This document shows, piece by piece, positions 10,861 through 20,710 of a stretch of 64,000 nucleotides of DNA. The stretch's first letter is position 1. Every line of letters begins with the position of its first letter. This DNA comes from Hermatobates lingyangjiaoensis (Eukaryota > Arthropoda > Insecta > Hemiptera > Hermatobatidae): positions 2,046,001 through 2,110,000 of the forward strand of contig JAPFBL010001617.1 in the NCBI GenBank assembly GCA_026182355.1. The letters run 5' to 3'. Below the pieces are notes generated by a model. It did not search any database and was not told the DNA's origin. It saw only the letters and a program-made list of their open reading frames with translations. A program made the translations under genes and the position numbers.

Positions 10861-11205
10861 GGACCTTAGTCAGATTATTTACAAGCAGGATCGTGTTCCA
10901 CCAGGTATTGTTTGCACTTTAATAGATGAAACCTTTTCAAATTGAATAGGGAAAATTGATTGGCCAACACGTTCTCCTGACTTAACACCCTGTGATTTCG
11001 CCTGTTTCGGGGTACTGTAAAAGAAGCTGTCTTTTCCAGAAATCCTGACTGATTGCAAACACTGCGACAGTACATCAGAGAAGAAATTCAAGAAATCGAT
11101 AGGAACAAGCAACATTGTCAGAATATTTGTCACGTGATAAAAGACAAGTGCTTGCAATGTATCACTGAAGAAGATAAACACTTTGAACATTTAATCTAAT
11201 ACAGT
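10861..11205 (+). pseudogene. DDE transposase fragment, right part
   Basis: The reading QDRVPPG, then LIDETFSN, then IDWPTRSPDLTPCDFACFG is the second and third catalytic block of a Tc1/mariner-superfamily transposase (W..RSPDLTP.DF with the last catalytic Asp). Several stops and frameshifts are present. With the piece at 10250-10425 it forms one dead gene interrupted by the non-LTR fragment. Confidence 0.7.
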
Positions 11206-11269
11206 GACTACATTTCAGCTGTTCAACTGGATTAAAAATAGTTTTGTTGTGTGATAAGTAAATGAAATC

Positions 11270-11280
11270 ATCTTTGTAAT
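11270..11280 (+). repeat. SINE target-site duplication (left)
   Basis: ATCTTTGTAAT is found exactly at both borders of the SINE (11270-11280 and 11601-11611). An 11-bp direct repeat is typical of LINE-mobilised insertion. Confidence 0.88.
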
Positions 11281-11600
11281 AGGTTAGGTTGCAGTTTCCC
11301 CGCAAGGGAAAACACGTGGGCCGAGTATTGGCCCTTTGTGACACCAAACAATGAAGATTGATTCTACAGTGGGAGTCCTAAATTTTGCCTAACTCAAGTG
11401 TATTTAGAGTAGGGATCTTTAACGAGTACCTGACATCGTACAGACTCGGACCGACGGTTTAACATCCTCCGAGGGACGACGTGCTCATATTTATTCACCT
11501 CCCGCGTGAATAAATCGAAGGCCAGGTGGGGATCGCGAACCCCGGTCCTATCAGTTCAGAGGCGAGCACGCACGTAACCACTGAGCTTGTCTGGCCCCTA
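11281..11600 (-). mobile_element. tRNA-derived SINE, copy 1
   Basis: Read on the minus strand it starts with a tRNA-like head: GCTCAGTGGTTA resembles box A and GGGGTTCGCGATCC resembles box B of the internal RNA polymerase III promoter. The body contains the CACGTCGTCCCTCGGAGG and GTACTCGTTAAAGATCCC blocks, and the tail ends in AACCTAACCTATT. Length is 320 bp with an exact 11-bp duplication on both sides. A second diverged copy lies at 53021-53333. SINEs encode no protein and use a LINE reverse transcriptase for movement. Confidence 0.85.
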
Positions 11601-11982
11601 ATCTTTGTAATAAGTGTAAAGTTATTTATAGGCACCCCTATATATTATCTTATTTCAAGGTAGGAGGATTTGTACCAGTAATTTGTTAAATGTGTCTGCC
11701 ATTAGGAATCAAAACATACGAGTATCTTTGCTTCCTCTTTTTTGATCATAAAATGAAAAAAATCTTAAAAGCAATTGAAATATATTTTATTTATTCAATA
11801 AGCTATATGTTTTAAAAGTTTTTAATTTTAATTATGATTTCTGTTATGTATTTTATCTGAATAATTAAATTTGTAATACATCCAAATTGTCTAAAACCAA
11901 ATAAGGAACATGTGTTCTTTATTTAAAATAAGAATCATGTTAATTAATCATTAACACCATTAATTTAATTGTTATTCTTCAG

Positions 11983-12223
11983 TTATTAAGAAAAAAAGGT
12001 AGCAGTCATTATCAATCCTTGGAGGGAACTAGAAGATAAAGGTAGTATTAGTGAAGCATTGAAGAATTTAAACTTATTAAGAAATCACTATGCATTAGAA
12101 GACATTGATGATGATAAAATTGAAAGTAACTTGAAAGTTGGAATTCTTGTTTATTTATATAAATTAAAAAAAATACACAAAGGAACTCTTGACAATATTC
12201 AACATCTGTTTATAATGAACTAG
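11983..12223 (+). CDS. Probable third/last exon of the host protein, with a frame break in an A7 run
   Basis: The acceptor is ATTCTTCAG at 11974-11982. Read in phase 0 the exon opens LLRKK but hits a stop about 19 codons in. A second frame from just after the A7 run (11991-11997) stays open for about 75 codons with a convincing, charged protein (for example NPWRELEDKGSISEALKNL) down to TAG at 12221-12223. A single-base difference in the A7 run would join the two frames, so this is either a homopolymer error in the assembly, a frameshift in this allele, or a sign that another small exon or acceptor is used. I do not recognise the protein; the predicted total is about 210 residues. Confidence 0.4.
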
Positions 12224-13714
12224 AATGCCTCCTGTGAAGCTAATTTTCAGCCTGGTTATCACTAAAGAGATTAATATTTCATTCATTAAAGAAATGTAGC
12301 CATTACTCACACATAAGATGACAGTAATTGCCAATTACATGTTCTGATGGTAGTTAACTTGTTAAACTTAAAACCTTATGAACCTTGCTTCATCGGTTAC
12401 ATAACACAAAACACGAATGTTTTTAATTTATTCATGGTATTATATATTTAGACCCCCAATGAACTAAATTAGTTACTTATTTGGCAGTAAAGATAATGAA
12501 AGTTTTTAATTTAGAATCGTATAATAAACCACCAAATGATCTAATATGCACACAATTGGTAAATAGTGAGTATACCCATATTTTAAAATCTTTAATTCAT
12601 AAAGAAGTAAGTCTACCATTATCACTATACCCTGTAGTGTTTTAAGTTAAGTGCAATTTTGAGAGAGGACCCAGAGAGTGAAAGATTTAGAATAACTGAG
12701 GTACTGGAAGCTTAAAAAAAAAGTGACCCTCTTTCCTAAACATTGAATTAAGAATTTTATTCAATCAAACATAATATACAAGTAAACTTCAATGTAATAC
12801 ATCAGTTTAAGATCAATAATCCTAAACTGCTACACAAGAATCATCAACTGAACTGGTAATAGTTTTTCTTTCTTTTTTTAGTGTAATTCTTACATTAAGG
12901 ATGTCATCTAATGATATATAAGTGATAGTGATGTAACTGTTTCGATAGAATCTTAGTCTTTAAAAGGTAATTTGTGTGGGTGTCCGCTTATGAAACTTTG
13001 GTTTCTATTCGGGTTTGCTCCAATTCAAGTAATACAGTTACAAAAAAAATGGACTTTTCTTAATATTCAATAATAATTACTGAAAAATCAAAACTGTAGT
13101 TTAAGTATTCTTAGACTAGAGTAGTATTGATAGAATCATATCAGCTGAAATTCCTAGCCAGGGTGTTTTCCAGGTTTATATGGCATTGTGACAAACACAA
13201 TGATATACGGACAGTTTGGAAATTCTACTTTCGAATCTCCATGCTTGAATAATGAGACAAGCAAAAATTATTTTTCTATAGAATTAAGCGATGCAGCAGG
13301 TGGCAACGTAGATAGTTACTCAATACATAGAAGGCCAATGAATGAATAAAGAAGAAAATTTACCATCATTATCCCTATAGTGTCTTAAGTGCAATTTTGA
13401 GAGCGGACCCAGAGAGTGAAAGATAATGTGACTAGAGGCCAAAAAAGAGTGAAAGACTAGATGTGAACTCTTTCCTGAAAAATAATACCGATAAAATGTT
13501 CTAAAATTGAATTAAGAATTTTATTTAATGACATTTAAATCATTAAATGTTTATTTAAATATACTTCCAAAGGAAATTTACTGTGCAAATTTGCACACAT
13601 TGTATGTATTTCCTATTCCTTTAAATGAATCCTGTCTCTCGGATACGATAGTTTTTGAGGAATCTATGTTGTTAGAATATTTGGTCCTTTTGATTATACA
13701 TTAAGGCGCTAAAT
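12224..13714. other. AT-rich region with a diverged direct repeat, no gene seen
   Basis: No coding sequence was recognised. Two direct copies of a 150-170-bp unit, at about 12610-12770 and 13364-13535, share blocks such as AAGTGCAATTTTGAGAG, GACCCAGAGAGTGAAAGAT and ATTGAATTAAGAATTTTAT. The identity of this repeat is unknown. Confidence 0.6.
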
Positions 13715-13935
13715 GCAGTAGAAGTTCTCCATTTGAAGAGAATGTAATGCTCGCTGGAGGAGACTTCAGACAATGTCTAACTGTGATTCTTACGGTATTG
13801 CATTTCGAGCTTATGTAACAGAAGGTCATAAGATACGTCCTTTACTAAATTTGACAACTGAGCTCTAAAAAACAAGTGTGATCCTGAAGAATGGCTTACT
13901 TTCAAAATAAGAAATGCCAGAGCCACAGGTATGTT
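13715..13935 (+). pseudogene. Helitron/PIF1-type helicase relic
   Basis: The frame gives MLAGGDFRQCLTV, matching the Walker B region (GGDFRQ.LPV) of PIF1-like helicases carried by Helitrons. About 30 codons later, in a changed frame, comes LKNKCDPEEWLTFKIRNA, resembling the conserved block after the N-terminal motor motifs. No Walker A motif and no REP nuclease were found. It is a short dead remnant; a host PIF1 pseudogene is an alternative. Confidence 0.5.
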
Positions 13936-15087
13936 GCAAATTTATTGTTATAGAAATTTTACTGAATCCTAAGAACATGGCACTCCTTTCCCATTGTGAG
14001 TTATTCTGTGTCAGGTATTCTGAATGGCTTAACGATCAAGTTATTAACAAGACTGATGATCAATCTACAACTAATTAATCAAATAACTCCATTAAAACCG
14101 ATTTTCAGAAGGAAAGAAATGAATTAACTTTTTTGTAGAACTGTCAAACATTACACGCGCTAGACGCTAAGTTACAGATAGTGTTAAAAATAGGACGCAT
14201 TATCACACTCCCATAAAATCTGAATACAATGAATATCATTGAGTCTAAACTTCTGACGGATCTGCTCTGAAGACAATATTGAATTAGTGTTGATTCCATG
14301 AATTGAATTATGCACATCTGAACAAGGATTTCCATTTAGACTGTAACGGCAAATGTTTCCTGTAAAACTAGCCTTTGCAATGATAATCTTGGACTAAACA
14401 CTTGAGATTTTTTTCCTACCTATGTTTGGACATGGACAATTTTACGCAGCATTTTCCATAGTGAGAAAGATTGAAATATTAAATTTAAAGCAAAATTTTT
14501 GAATTCAGTATAAGTTGTACAAATAAATGTGAACAAGTTTTAACCCGGAATGTTATTAACTTGCTTTACAATATGTGTTCATACAACAAAAATTAAATAA
14601 GATCTTTCTTGATTTTATTATGGAAATTCATTCACAATTGGGGATTGAGGAAGATTACTTCAAACACGCAAATATGACAAAATTTATAATAATTAATTTT
14701 TATTATAATTAATAATTACATTAAAATAATAGTAGGTCAACACAATCTAAAATTCTTCAAGAGGAAATGCTGTTGAAATATTAATTATTTCTTGCCATAA
14801 CAAAGGCCCTATTCACAGGAAAGAATAAACGAGTGTTTTTCGTTTGAAATTAACAAACATTTTCAACTTCTTGAATCGAAATATAATTAATAATTATGTT
14901 GCATAAACCATCAAACACTACTGAAAAAATGTATTAATGTGTTTAATATAATCAGACTTGTTGATAAATAGCTGACATTTTCCCTCCTAATAAATTCCTG
15001 CGAATAAAATACCTTTTGAGAATACAAAGAAGAAATACGAGTCATTAGATTGTACAAAAAAGATGATAATTATTTCTATCTTCAAAT
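13936..15087. other. AT-rich region, nothing recognised
   Basis: No exon, transposase or repeat with supporting structure was seen. It might include more of the decayed Helitron next to it, but nothing can be shown. Confidence 0.35.
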
Positions 15088-15350
15088 GATAAATGCGCCG
15101 TTTATTTTGAAAGTGGCCTAATTCCATTTTCCAAAAAAATTTAGCTAGCTATTTAAATAATTACACTTTTACGTTATCTTTGCCTTTTGCAGCAAATTGT
15201 ACAAAATTTATTTAAAATTACTAAGTTTTTTTTATAACAAAAATTAGTTTATAAATAAAATGACAATATTTTTAAATTTTGTAAAACGCAAACCCTTAAA
15301 TATCTCGATTTTAACATAAATGGAATTAGGCCACTTTCAAAATAAGCGTC
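15088..15350. mobile_element. Small MITE with about 28-bp inverted repeats
   Basis: The left terminus TTATTTTGAAAGTGGCCTAA (continuing TTCCATTT) near 15100-15127 is repeated in inverse near 15321-15346. The interior is about 200 bp of AT-rich non-coding sequence. Size, inverted ends and lack of coding capacity fit a miniature inverted-repeat transposable element. The target duplication could not be fixed by eye, so the superfamily is open. Confidence 0.65.
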
Positions 15351-17061
15351 TCAAATATTAAGTATAAACTTATAAATTATTATTCGAGAATGCTGAAGCA
15401 CAGGAATATTTTCGGTTCAACTACTACTGAATTATGTAAGAACTTCATTATAATAAAAACACCAGGTTAAATAAACAGTATATTGAGATATTCTAAGAAA
15501 ACATACATATAAAAATTTTATATAAAATTATAAATATTACTACATAAAATTTATAAAAACAAAAAGTATAAGTACAAGAGATTGACAAATTTAAAGATTA
15601 CATAACTACACAAATCAAACTTAAATGTTAGATATACTTCATAAATAAAAAAAAAAAAGATGCATTTGTATATGACAGCAATTTTTTATATAAATTTCAG
15701 ATTACACAGCTGAAGACAATACATGAAACAGTTTTATAGACACTTACAGCAAGAATAAATATTCCTTATTAATTTTCGTTAAGAGATCCTTAATTACCCT
15801 CTAGATCATTGAATGCAATATTCACCAGTAAACAAGTCATGTAGTAACCATCTACTTGAATAATATTTTAAAGCAATACTATAATAAGAGGAAATATAAT
15901 TGAAAGATCAAAATGTTATATCATTTTGAAATATTAAAAGAATACTAACGGGCTGATAAATAAACAGAATTTATTTTATATTCTTTTACCAGAAAAGTGT
16001 CTATAAATTTATTATGTAAGCTGAAATTCTTAAAACAATCCACTCTTAATAATTAAGCGTTGTATTAAACCTCAAAAAACCTTTATAGCAGTATTTCATA
16101 CAAAACACACAACAATTACCTCAGATAACGATCGTGTTGTGAAACAAGTATTAAAAAAGTGAAAATCGAACATTCTAGACTAGATGAAGAAAACCCATTT
16201 CTATTTTTGTGGGGCTGAGTCAGTCAAAACGTATAATTACTTTTCAGTTATACAAGCTTAAGTACATTACATATAAACTTCAGATCTAAATAATGAAATT
16301 AACATTTTCTGGTTACATTGCTTTATGTTTTTAGTCATTATGTTAAAAAGTGAAGTTTGACATTCTAAGCAGCATATATTAAAAAAAAAAGTTAGAAAGT
16401 AATTTTCAAATTTTAGATGGAATAAGTTTTTCTGACATAAAAGGGACAATTGAAAAGAAGAATGGTAAGAAAACGATGAATGGTTTGGTTTTTCACGAAC
16501 CACCCCCATTTTTATGTTAGTTGAATGAAAGTTAGTTATTCTGAAGAGTGTCTATTGAATTCTTCTATTGTTCAACAAATTTTAAAGAGGAAAGGAATAA
16601 TTGATGAAAATAAGTGACAGGAAATAATATTAAAATTATAGTAAGATTCATAGTAAACAGGGATGCAAAAAGTTCTGCACACTTTATAAGTTTAACGATT
16701 TCAAAAAAAGTGACAGAAAGTTAAATCATAATATATTTCCAAGAAATAGGATACGCGTACAGCAATAGACACAATTCTTTTATGACATTTACAATACTTT
16801 TGATAAACTACGACACATTTTTTTCCCTAAATACTATTAACGGTAACTGGCAAAACAAACAGGAAAACTTCAACAAAATGATCCAACAGGACATCTAAAT
16901 ATGGGGTCCAGTAACAAATTAGGAACAATTTTAAGACATTGAAATAAACATGTAATTTAGTCACTAAATTTTGGTACATAAAAACCTATGACGAATCTAC
17001 TGATCGTTTAGTGAAAAAAGGTAACATTTCTTCTTAATTAAACAGTAAACGTTTAAGGCAA
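15351..17061. other. AT-rich region, nothing recognised
   Basis: Only short random reading frames and homopolymer runs are visible. No gene or recognised repeat. Confidence 0.35.
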
Positions 17062-17065
17062 TTAA
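17062..17065 (+). repeat. piggyBac TTAA target duplication, left
   Basis: TTAA directly precedes CCCATTAAGTACC, and TTAA also follows the mirrored terminus at 20707-20710. TTAA is the invariant target of piggyBac-type transposases. Confidence 0.92.
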
Positions 17066-17078
17066 CCCATTAAGTACC

Positions 17079-17443
17079 GTAGGCCCCAAATGGGGATCAG
17101 TTAAATTTTATAAATTTCTTCTATAATGACAGATGTGTTTACAGGAAGTTTTGTTCTTATCTACCAGCAGGTAAGACACTACATTGTACCTGGTTTTATC
17201 TTTCAGTTCCTACCATCAGATAAAGAGATAAAAAGGCATCAGTTTCAAAAAGTCTCAGTTAAGGAAATCCGAAATTCACCTCCATTTTGGGTTCTCTGTA
17301 TACCTTCACAGTGGAAGTTGCACTCTACATTTTGTTTATTACATTTTTAACTGTGTCAAGCCTTTAAAAGAAATCTTTATTTTTACTGTTTTGGTGCTAT
17401 TTTTGGTGTTTTTTTGGTGATCCCCATTTGGGGCCTACAGTAC
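17079..17443. repeat. Subterminal inverted repeat pair of piggyBac element
   Basis: GTAGGCCCCAAATGGGGATC at 17079-17098 is mirrored by GATCCCCATTTGGGGCCTAC at 17420-17439. The two lie about 320 bp apart, between the left tip and the start of the transposase. Subterminal repeats in piggyBac elements are binding sites for transposase, so this pair is a plausible binding site, by inference. Confidence 0.75.
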
Positions 17444-17475
17444 AAAGAGGTAACATTTTATTATTTTTCCTGAAT

Positions 17476-18765
17476 ATGACTACAAAAGAGTTTGTTATAC
17501 TTGCTGAGTTGCGAGAGGCTATTCGAAATGACTCAAACTTCCTCCAGCAATCTGATGATGATGAGGGCGATATTATTGATGTCGTTGAACTACCACCTGA
17601 CAATGTTGACGTAATAACTGACGAAGAAGACATTGACGCGGATTTTCTTGAAGAAACCAAAAACCGGTATATTGAAATAAAACGGAACCTTCATTTCAAT
17701 AACAATTTACATATAAACAAAGATGATAAAAGTTTCAAAATTTTTCCCCTTATTGAAAAAATGAATAAACAATTTTTACAATTTGGAATTTTTCTAAACA
17801 CATAAGCATGTGTTTAGCAGATGTCAAGTACTTCGGGCATCACTTCATGAAACAATTTATTCGAGGTGAGCCTATCAGGTTCGGCTTCAAACAGTGGGCA
17901 ATGTGTCGTGGTGAGACTGGCTATTGCTATTATATAAAATTATATGAAGGTAAGGATCGAAAAAATTTCCTAGTTGATGGCTTAGCGCTGAATTGTTTGT
18001 CTGTAGCCAGTGATCCTTCGAATCACATATTTTATTTTGACAAATTTTTCACGAGTCATTCTCTCATGAAAAACCTGGAGGAAAAAATCACAAGAACCAA
18101 AGGCACCGTACGTTACAACCGTACTAATAAATGCCCATTCAAAATGAAGAACTGAAGAAGAAAGAAAGTCGTGGGACATATGATTATAGATTCTATGAAG
18201 AAAATAACATATTAGCGGTTGTTTGGAAAGATAACATTGTAAAAGTGTTATCGAATCATCACGGAGTCGAACCTAATCAGAACGTATCTCGCTACTCTCG
18301 AACTGAATAGAAGAAAGTTTCGATCCCTCAACCAAACTACATCAATGACTACAATAAATATATGGGAGGAGTGGACAAAATGGATTGGATGATAAACAAA
18401 TACAGATTAAAAATAAAATAAAAAAAGTGGTATTTTCCAATGTTCACAAATTTGCTAGACATGACAATAGAGAATGCGCATGTGCTCTATGAGAAAAGCA
18501 ATAGAAAAATTCCATTACTTGAGTTATTGCAAGGACGTATTTGTCAACAACTCCATTTCTGACCGAAATCCTGTGGCAGACCATGCCTTCGACAGCCGAG
18601 CACTTAAAGAGTTCCATATAACATCAGAAGAAGCATTCATGGTCATTTTATCGGAAGAACGGAGGACGGAAGGCAGAGGAAATGTGCTATTTGTAGTAAA
18701 AATGCCAGAAAATAATGCAGAAATGTAATGGAGGCTTTCACGTAGACTGTTTCAAAGAATGGTAC
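17476..18765 (+). pseudogene. piggyBac-family transposase, deleted and frameshifted
   Basis: The N-terminus MTTKEFVILAEL leads into an acidic stretch typical of the family. An internal deletion then joins it directly to NRYIEIKRNLHFNNN, inside the DDE domain. The next frame has CLADVKYFGHHFMKQF and GEPIRFGFKQW (first catalytic-Asp region), then FYFDKFFTSHSLMKNL (second Asp). A later frame has YNKYMGGVDKMDWM (third catalytic region) and KKWYFPMFTNLLDMTIENA. The C-terminal Cys-rich finger is visible as RKCAICSKNAR plus, in another frame, CNGGFHVDCFKEW at about 18725-18765. Frameshifts and stops at about 17803, 18153, 18308 and 18420 make it inactive. Confidence 0.9.
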
Positions 18766-18827
18766 AAATAGTGCAATTTTTTTATTGAATACTATTTTAA
18801 ATTATATCTTTCAACTTTAATTATTAC

Positions 18828-18831
18828 TCTA
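18828..18831 (+). repeat. TCTA target duplication of nested LTR element
   Basis: TCTA precedes the 5' LTR start TGTAAGG and occurs again at 20439-20442 after the 3' LTR. Four-bp duplications fit Ty3/gypsy-type integrases. Short duplications can match by chance, but the position agrees exactly with the ends of LTR similarity. Confidence 0.7.
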
Positions 18832-18997
18832 TGTAAGGTTGGCTACACTTCAACTTTTCTTTTCGTTGCCATGGTTGTTGACATGACATTGTTGATGTTG
18901 TCAGTTACCTGTTTTATTTTGGTGTTAATTATCTTTTTACTTAAAAGGACGTGTAATTTAATTCTTGTGAATAAAATCACGTTGAATCGATCTTAGA
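18832..18997 (+). repeat. 5' LTR of the integrase-only element
   Basis: It runs from TGTAAGGTTGGCTACACTTC to GAATCGATCTTAGA. Nearly all of it is repeated at 20276-20438; the main difference is a 4-bp indel around GGTTGTTGACATGAC. An AATAAA signal lies in its last third (GTGAATAAAATCACG), consistent with an LTR polyadenylation site. Confidence 0.9.
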
Positions 18998-19029
18998 AAT
19001 TAAATTACAAGATCTCAAGTAATTAGAGG

Positions 19030-20265
19030 ATGGCTCAACTTTATGTTCGTGTTACGAAGAGAGCAGAGGATGGTTTTGAGATCCAGGGAATTTCTCCTGA
19101 CAAAAATGTTTGGTATGTATTTCCAGAGGAGTCAAGGGATTTAAAGGAACGTTCTATTCTGTTAAAGAAAAGACCAATAGTAAATGCAATAGCTGTTATA
19201 AAAAAAATAAATGGTTATAGAACAGTAGCCTAGGAAACCTTAATTTCTCCTACCCTAGGAAACGAGATAATCGAACGTGTTCACAAACTCTATGGACATA
19301 TTGGTCCGGCGCATATGATTTCTACAATCCGACCACACTATTACTTCAAAGGGCTTGATAAAGCTATACACTCCTTTTGTAAAAATTGTAAAATATGCAT
19401 CGAGAATAAAGTTCGACGAAGTCGAGCTATCGGATTACTCTCCCAATTCGGCCCAGCTACAGAACCATTTCAAATTATGTCGCTGGATAGTGTCGGAGGT
19501 TTCGCTGGAAACCGATCAAAATAGAGGTATATGCATATTTTAGTAGATCATTTCACCCGCTATGCATGGATCTCTACTACAAAGGGACAGAATGCTCAAA
19601 CATTTATAAATTTAATTTATCCAATTGCCAAAAGAAATAAGATTTCCATTCTGCTAGCGGATCAGTACACAGGTATTAATTCAGCCGATTTTATAAATTA
19701 TTTAAAGGGGGCTGGAATACAAATAGTTTTCACATGCATCGATCATCCAGAATCAAATGGGCTCAACGAGAGATTAAACCAAACCTTGGTAAACCGTCTC
19801 CGATGTAAAATAAACAACAACGATAATAGAGCCTGGCCGATCTTGGCTAACGAATGTGTTTCTGAATATAATAACACGATTCACAGTTCTACGAAATTTG
19901 CACCATCTTATCTTTTGCTGGGTGAAAAACATACAATATCACCCCTTTTGGAGGGTAAATCGCCGTCTCTTGAAGAGGACCGCAGAACAGCGTTTCAGAA
20001 TTCGCTCAAGAATTTTAAAGTAAACAAGGATCGGATAGATAGAAATCGGCGACAACATTGTTTCAAGAAGGACGATTTAGAGTACATCGAGAATGGGAAT
20101 AAACTAAACAGGAAAAAGCTTGATCCTGTCCGTGTAGGGCCTTTCCCAATTGTCAGGCAGATATCACCATTATTTTATGAAGTTGCTGCAGGTAAAAGAA
20201 AGAAGATATCCAATTTCTTCCATTCCAGCAAACTGCTACCCTTTAACCCGCAGCAAGCCACTTGA
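19030..20265 (+). pseudogene. Ty3/gypsy-type integrase with two in-frame TAG codons
   Basis: A 412-codon frame beginning MAQLYVRVTKRAEDGFEI, interrupted only by TAG at 19231-19233 and TAG at 19522-19524. After a 67-residue N-terminal part of unknown relationship, the HHCC zinc site is seen (VHKLYGHIGPAH and FCKNCKIC). The catalytic core has Asp in IMSLDSVGGF, the RNase H-like strand DHFTRYAWIS, a second Asp in LLADQYTGINS, and Glu in SNGLNERLNQTLVNR. The C-terminal part has KKLDPVRVGPFPIVRQI and FHSSKLLPF, typical of the DNA-binding tail of Ty3/gypsy integrases. It would join element DNA to the target. No RT or gag lies upstream. Confidence 0.85.
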
Positions 20266-20275
20266 GAGGGGGAGG
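20264..20275 (+). promoter_or_regulatory. Polypurine tract of the integrase-only element
   Basis: GAGAGGGGGAGG ends exactly where the 3' LTR begins (TGTAAAGG). It overlaps the stop codon end of the integrase frame. This is direct evidence that the unit derives from a reverse-transcribing LTR element. Confidence 0.85.
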
Positions 20276-20438
20276 TGTAAAGGTTTGCTACTCTTCAACT
20301 TTTCTTTTCGTTGCCATGGTAGCATGACATTGCTGATGTTGTCAGTTACCTGTTTTATTTTGGTGTTAATTATCCTTTTACTTGAAAGGACGTGTAATTT
20401 AATTCTTGTGAATAAAATCACGTTGAATCGATCGTAGA
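20276..20438 (+). repeat. 3' LTR of the integrase-only element
   Basis: It runs from TGTAAAGGTTTGCTACTCTT to GAATCGATCGTAGA and is followed by the TCTA duplication. It is nearly identical to the 5' LTR. Confidence 0.9.
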
Positions 20439-20710
20439 TCTATTATTATTATTATTACATTCATTAATTATCCTATTATAATACTACATCATGTTAAAAT
20501 ACTTGTAACTATGATAATTCTTCAAAATAATAAAATGTTGCTCTAATGTGTTGGTTCAACTCTGTAGTGTAGTGTCATATAAAAAATGAAATATTAGGCA
20601 AACTGGTTTTTAAAAAATTGTTTGGATGCATTATTTGATAATAATGTATCATAATAACAATATTCTATGCAAAATTTCCAGAAAAAAAAATTTGGTACTT
20701 AATGGGTTAA

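Larger units (their letters stand above)
9920..11982 (+). other. Second intron of the host gene
   Basis: It runs from donor GTAAGA at 9920 to acceptor at 11982. It contains a broken DDE transposase, a non-LTR fragment and a SINE, annotated separately. The rest is AT-rich sequence with no further exon recognised. Confidence 0.4.
18832..20438 (+). mobile_element. Short LTR element encoding only an integrase, nested in piggyBac
   Basis: Two highly similar direct LTRs (166 and 163 bp) flank 1278 bp of internal DNA. The internal region has a 32-bp leader, one long frame for a Ty3-type integrase broken by two TAG codons, and a polypurine tract (GAGAGGGGGAGG) touching the 3' LTR. No gag, protease, reverse transcriptase or RNase H is present, and no obvious tRNA primer site follows the 5' LTR. 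It must have moved by enzymes supplied elsewhere, or be an internally deleted relative of a full-length element. High LTR similarity suggests a more recent insertion than its host piggyBac. Confidence 0.85.
17066..20706 (+). mobile_element. piggyBac-like DNA transposon carrying a nested LTR element
   Basis: Termini are exact 13-bp inverted repeats CCCATTAAGTACC, flanked on both sides by TTAA. The element encodes a damaged piggyBac-family transposase on the + strand (17476-18765). A 1.6-kb LTR element (18832-20438) is inserted in its 3' untranslated region; without it the element would be about 2.0 kb. The left end also has a subterminal inverted pair, GGCCCCAAATGGGGATCA at about 17082-17099 and its mirror at 17420-17437. 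Confidence 0.93.

Noticed and set aside
18832..20438. Ginger-type cut-and-paste transposon (integrase-like gene in a DNA transposon)
   Set aside because: Ginger elements have terminal inverted repeats; here the ends are 165-bp direct repeats with a polypurine tract, which indicates an LTR element.
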